From assembly GCA_028287415.1 (NCBI GenBank), contig JAQBPS010000282.1:1-8808 (forward strand): 8,808 bases of DNA, given 5' to 3'. Origin of the DNA: Bacillota bacterium (GTDB taxonomy: Bacteria; Bacillota; Sulfobacillia; Symbiobacteriales; Symbiobacteriaceae). The position numbers and the translations under genes were made by a program. Shown here piece by piece: positions 6,009 through 8,808 of this stretch. Under the pieces are notes generated by a model. It was not told the DNA's origin. It saw only the letters and a list, made by a program, of their open reading frames with translations, and searched no databases. The first letter of the stretch is position 1. Every line of letters begins with the position of its first letter.

Positions 6009-7778
6009 ATGATGTCGCTGGGCAGCATCCTGACGATCATTCAAGTCTTCTTTGCGATCGTCATCGGCCTCTACTTTTGGAATCTGCTGCGCAGCCAGCA
6101 AGGGAGCAAGGTGGCCGTTGAGAAAGAGTCGCGCAAGGAGATGGACAAGCTTCGCAAGCTGCGTGCGATCAGCCTGACCGAGCCGCTGTCGGAGAAGACC
6201 CGCCCGACCACCTTCGATGAGATTGTCGGCCAGCAGGAGGGCTGTAAAGCGCTGCGAGCCGCCCTCTGCGGGCCCAACCCACAGCATGTGCTGATCTACG
6301 GGCCACCGGGTATCGGCAAGACTGCGGCAGCCCGCCTCGTGCTTGAGGAGGCGAAGAAGAAGCCGGGCTGCCCGTTCAAGCGGGATGCCGTGTTTATGGA
6401 GATCGACTCGACCACCGCCCGCTTTGACGAACGGGGGATTGCCGATCCGCTGATCGGCTCGGTGCATGACCCGATCTATCAGGGCGCCGGCCCGCTGGGG
6501 ATTGCGGGGGTCCCTCAGCCCAAGCCCGGCGCCGTTACCAAGGCCCACGGGGGCGTGCTGTTCCTTGATGAGATCGGCGAGCTGCACCCGGTGCAGATGA
6601 ACAAGCTCCTGAAGGTGCTGGAAGACCGGAAGGTGTTCCTGGAGAGCGCCTACTATAGTGCGGAGGACCCGAACATCCCCTCGCACATCCGGGACATATT
6701 CGAGAACGGCCTGCCGGCCGACTTTCGGCTCGTTGGTGCCACCACGAGACTGCCGCATGAGATTCCGCCGGCGATCCGCTCCCGCTGCATGGAGATCTTC
6801 TTCCGGCCCCTGCTCCAGGATGAGGTGGCCAAAGTGGCGCAGCGGGCAGCGGAGAAGATCGGCTTCAAGCTCCAGCCCGGCGCCCTCGACGTGATCCGCA
6901 AGTACGCCACGAACGGCCGTGAAGCGGTCAACATCATCCAGATTGCCGCCGGTATTGCCATGGGCAGCGGGCAGACCACGATTCCCACCGCGGAGGTGGA
7001 GTGGGTCGTCAACAGCGGGCAGCTACAGCCCCGGCCGGACCGGCGCATCCCGCCGAAGCCGCTGGTCGGCTTCGTCAATGGCCTGGCGGTTGGCGGGCCC
7101 AACATGGGCATGCTGCTGGAGATTGAGGTCGACGTGCGCAAGGCCAAGGAGCCGGGCAAGGGCGTCGTTGTGGCCACGGGCATGGTGGATGAAGAGGAGA
7201 CGGGCAGCCCCGGTCGCACCTTGCGGCGCAAGTCCATGGCGAAGGGCTCGGTGGAGAACGTGCTGACGGTGCTCAAGCGGTACCTGGACTGTGATCCCCG
7301 GGATTACGACATTCACGTGAACTTTCCCGGGGGCGTGCCCGTTGATGGCCCCAGCGCCGGTGTGAGCATTGCCACAGCGGTGTACAGCGCCATCATGGAC
7401 CGGCCCGTGGACAACCGCATGGCGATGACCGGCGAGATCTCGATTCGCGGCTTTATCAAGCCGGTGGGCGGTGTTGTCGCCAAGATTGAGGCGGCCCGGC
7501 AGGCGGGCTGCACCCGCGTGGCGATCCCCCGGGAGAACTGGCAGGAGACGTTCCGGGGGTACAAGGGCATCGCCGTGATCCCGGTGGATCAGCTCCAGGA
7601 GATTTTCGACCTGGCCTTCCAGATTGATCACGTGCCGGAGACGGCAGCAGGCGCCGCTGTGGAGGAGCCTGTCGCAGCCGACCGCGCGGTGCCTGAGCGC
7701 GACGTCCCGACGGTCATTCTGGAGATACCTGTGCTGCCGCAGCCCGCGGTCACCCTTTCCGGCCTGTCGGATGGCTGA
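6009..7778 (+). CDS. lonB: Membrane-anchored Lon-like ATP-dependent protease LonB
   Basis: A 589-residue LonB-type protease with fused AAA+ and S16 domains and no N-terminal substrate domain of the LonA kind. Residues about 4-26 are hydrophobic (LGSILTIIQVFFAIVIGLYFW), a probable membrane anchor. Walker A is GPPGIGKT (98-105) and Walker B is VLFLDE (183-188). The Ser-Lys dyad is Ser449 in DGPSAG and Lys492 in VVAKIEA, 43 residues apart as in Lon. The final 50 residues (about 540-589) form a Pro-, Val- and Ala-rich tail that I do not recognise; B. subtilis LonB is about 552 residues. GGGAGGGGGA (5991-6000) supports ATG 6009 (8 bases away) over ATG 6012. The clpX terminator lies upstream, yet I see no convincing sigma-A, sigma-F or sigma-G promoter between 5928 and 6000. 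In B. subtilis lonB is expressed in the forespore under sigma-F. Confidence 0.95.
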   Translation: MMSLGSILTIIQVFFAIVIGLYFWNLLRSQQGSKVAVEKESRKEMDKLRKLRAISLTEPLSEKTRPTTFDEIVGQQEGCKALRAALCGPNPQHVLIYGPPGIGKTAAARLVLEEAKKKPGCPFKRDAVFMEIDSTTARFDERGIADPLIGSVHDPIYQGAGPLGIAGVPQPKPGAVTKAHGGVLFLDEIGELHPVQMNKLLKVLEDRKVFLESAYYSAEDPNIPSHIRDIFENGLPADFRLVGATTRLPHEIPPAIRSRCMEIFFRPLLQDEVAKVAQRAAEKIGFKLQPGALDVIRKYATNGREAVNIIQIAAGIAMGSGQTTIPTAEVEWVVNSGQLQPRPDRRIPPKPLVGFVNGLAVGGPNMGMLLEIEVDVRKAKEPGKGVVVATGMVDEEETGSPGRTLRRKSMAKGSVENVLTVLKRYLDCDPRDYDIHVNFPGGVPVDGPSAGVSIATAVYSAIMDRPVDNRMAMTGEISIRGFIKPVGGVVAKIEAARQAGCTRVAIPRENWQETFRGYKGIAVIPVDQLQEIFDLAFQIDHVPETAAGAAVEEPVAADRAVPERDVPTVILEIPVLPQPAVTLSGLSDG

Positions 7779-7790
7779 GGAGCACCTGCA

Positions 7791-7837
7791 CCGGACAGGC
7801 GGGAGGCGCCGAAAAATCGGCTCCTCCCGTCTGGCTG
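7791..7837 (+). terminator. Long GC-rich hairpin after lonB, possible terminator
   Basis: CAGGCGGGAGG (7796-7806) pairs with CCTCCCGTCTG (7823-7833) including one G-U pair; after a C/T mismatch an inner GCCGA/TCGGC stem (7808-7812 with 7817-7821) closes an AAAA loop. A few further pairs extend the outer end after a mismatch. It begins about 13-18 bases after the lonB stop, where a terminator is expected, but no T-run follows. It may act as a terminator, an mRNA 3' stabiliser or part of a structured RNA. Confidence 0.5.
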
Positions 7838-7963
7838 CATATGGCATGCGGCACCGGCAAAAGCTAACGCCGTTCCTGTCGAACAACATTTGTAGTCGGG
7901 CGGGTCCGAACCTGAACATGGCAACGACTCGTCATAAGATCACACAGTTCTCTAGGACAAGCG

Positions 7964-7991
7964 TGGTCTTTCAGGACAGATGTGCTAGAAT
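7964..7991 (+). promoter_or_regulatory. Extended -10 promoter of lon
   Basis: TGC directly before TAGAAT (7986-7991) gives an extended -10 element. The -35 region is poor: TGGTCT at 7964-7969 with a 16-base spacer is the best candidate. Predicted start is near 7998, leaving a leader of about 27 bases with the AGGAGGTGA ribosome site. Two AGGACA copies (7954-7959 and 7973-7978) flank the -35 region. No CIRCE or CtsR box was seen. Confidence 0.6.
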
Positions 7992-8010
7992 TTACAGTGA
8001 GGCAGAAGCC

Positions 8011-8019
8011 AGGAGGTGA
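8011..8019 (+). promoter_or_regulatory. Near-perfect Shine-Dalgarno sequence fixing the lon start
   Basis: AGGAGGTGA is complementary to the 3' end of 16S rRNA over nine bases and lies 5 bases before ATG 8025. It selects this ATG over the in-frame ATG at 8058. Confidence 0.9.
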
Positions 8020-8024
8020 CGCCG

Positions 8025-8808
8025 ATGGTCAATGACAGGAAGGGCAAGCTAGTTGAGATGCCACTCCTGCCGCTGAGGGGCCAGATCGTTTTCCCAACCA
8101 TGATCGTCCCCCTGGAGGTCGGCCGGGATAAGTCGGTCAGAGCGGTGGATCAGGCGATGGCGGAAAATCGCCGCATGGTGCTTGCCATGCAAAAAGAGAC
8201 CAAGGTCGACGAACCATCCCCGGACGACATCTATAGCGTTGGCACCATCGTAGAGATTAAGCAGGTCGTGAAGGTGCCCGGCGGCACGATCAAGGTGGTG
8301 TTTGAGGGCATCGCCCGTGCCCGGATCGATCACTTCAGCGACGACGACTCCTACTTCCGGGTAGCGGTCGAGGAGTACGATGAGGAGCAGGCTCGGACCC
8401 CCGAGACTGAAGCGCTCATGCGCATGGTGGTCAACCAGTACGAGCGGTACATCAAGGCTTCAAAGAAGGTTCCGCCCGAGGCGCTGGTCACCGTGGTGCA
8501 GGTGGAGGAGCCGGGCAAGCTGGCCGACACCATCATGCAGCACCTGACCACCGTCAAGATCGAGGACAGGCAGTCCGTCCTGGAAGCCGTGGATGTCGCC
8601 AAGCGCCTGGAGCGTGTCAGCGACATTATCACGAGCGAGATGGAAGTGCTGGAACTCGAGCGGAAGATCAACGTCCGCGTGCGCAAGCAAATGGAAAAGA
8701 CCCAGCGTGAGTATTATCTGCGTGAGCAGATCAAGGCGATCCAGAAGGAGCTCGGTGAGCGCGACGAAAAGGGCACCACCGAGGCAGACGACTTCCGGGC
8801 GAAAATCG
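8025..8808 (+). CDS. lon: ATP-dependent protease La, Lon/LonA (3' end outside window)
   Basis: The first 261 codons of a Lon protease, open to the right edge. Lon is a soluble hexameric ATP-dependent protease that degrades misfolded and regulatory proteins. The visible part is the N-terminal substrate-recognition (LAN) domain, beginning with the typical MPLLPLRGQIVFP (residues 12-24) and including VGTIVEIKQVVKVPGGTIKVVFEGIAR features at about 72-98. The conserved helical segment QREYYLREQIKAIQKELGE starts at residue 227. The AAA+ and Ser-Lys protease domains lie beyond the window. The start is set by AGGAGGTGA (8011-8019). The gene follows lonB after 246 bases and has its own promoter, so it is probably a separate transcription unit. 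No frameshift or stop is seen. Confidence 0.97.
   Translation, partial: MVNDRKGKLVEMPLLPLRGQIVFPTMIVPLEVGRDKSVRAVDQAMAENRRMVLAMQKETKVDEPSPDDIYSVGTIVEIKQVVKVPGGTIKVVFEGIARARIDHFSDDDSYFRVAVEEYDEEQARTPETEALMRMVVNQYERYIKASKKVPPEALVTVVQVEEPGKLADTIMQHLTTVKIEDRQSVLEAVDVAKRLERVSDIITSEMEVLELERKINVRVRKQMEKTQREYYLREQIKAIQKELGERDEKGTTEADDFRAKI

Noticed and set aside
3920..6040. A 706-codon open frame on the - strand across clpP and clpX
   Set aside because: It lies opposite two unmistakable genes and results from high G/C at their third codon positions. Its translation is low in complexity and shows no motif.
5835..7919. Long - strand open frames opposite lonB (5835-6758 and 7023-7919)
   Set aside because: They are mirror frames of a clear LonB coding sequence in GC-rich DNA and contain no family motif.
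7624..8019. A + strand open frame of 131 codons covering the lonB-lon gap
   Set aside because: It overlaps the end of lonB, contains the hairpin and the lon promoter, and has no ribosome site. The translated sequence has no recognisable family.

Overview
This window reads as chromosome of a high-GC member of the Firmicutes (Bacillota). The evidence is the gene order (tig, clpP, clpX, lonB, lon on one strand), purine-rich Shine-Dalgarno sequences before most genes, sigma-A-type promoters with 17-base spacers, and a LonB-type protease, which is typical of this phylum. The high GC content and heavy G/C at third codon positions suggest something like Symbiobacterium. That name is an inference from style and gene order, not from any search. 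All genes are on the + strand.

Layout. (1) Bases 1-821 hold the 3' part of a protein with a transglutaminase-like domain; its start lies outside the window. (2) Bases 921-1060 hold a well-formed promoter and a tRNA-Leu(UAG) gene. (3) Bases 1146-2378 hold a promoter and a predicted zinc metallopeptidase (HEMTH motif) whose core resembles the protease domain of flagellinolysins but has no recognisable flagellin ends. (4) Bases 2379-2652 are an intergenic stretch with a consensus-like promoter, then a strong intrinsic terminator 36 bases after its -10 box, then the promoter and a structured leader for tig. (5) Bases 2653-5927 hold tig-clpP-clpX, probably one transcript, ending at a strong intrinsic terminator. 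(6) Bases 6009-7778 hold lonB, with its own ribosome binding site but no promoter I can recognise. (7) Bases 7779-8024 hold a long GC-rich hairpin and a promoter. (8) From 8025 the lon gene runs off the right edge.

How the genes work together. Bases 2653-8808 form a protein quality-control block. Trigger factor binds nascent chains at the ribosome, ClpX unfolds substrates and feeds them to the ClpP chamber, and LonB and Lon are ATP-dependent proteases with fused ATPase and protease domains. Terminators and promoters divide the block into at least three transcription units (tig-clpPX, lonB, lon). I saw no CIRCE element or CtsR-type heptad repeat upstream of tig or lon.

The housekeeping genes look intact and ordinary. 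The parts most worth a second look are the stand-alone metallopeptidase, the short promoter-terminator unit after it, and several RNA hairpins at gene boundaries (tig leader, tig-clpP junction, lonB-lon gap). I found no CRISPR array, insertion sequence, phage gene or evident new multi-gene system. No gene-free stretch exceeds 300 bases.
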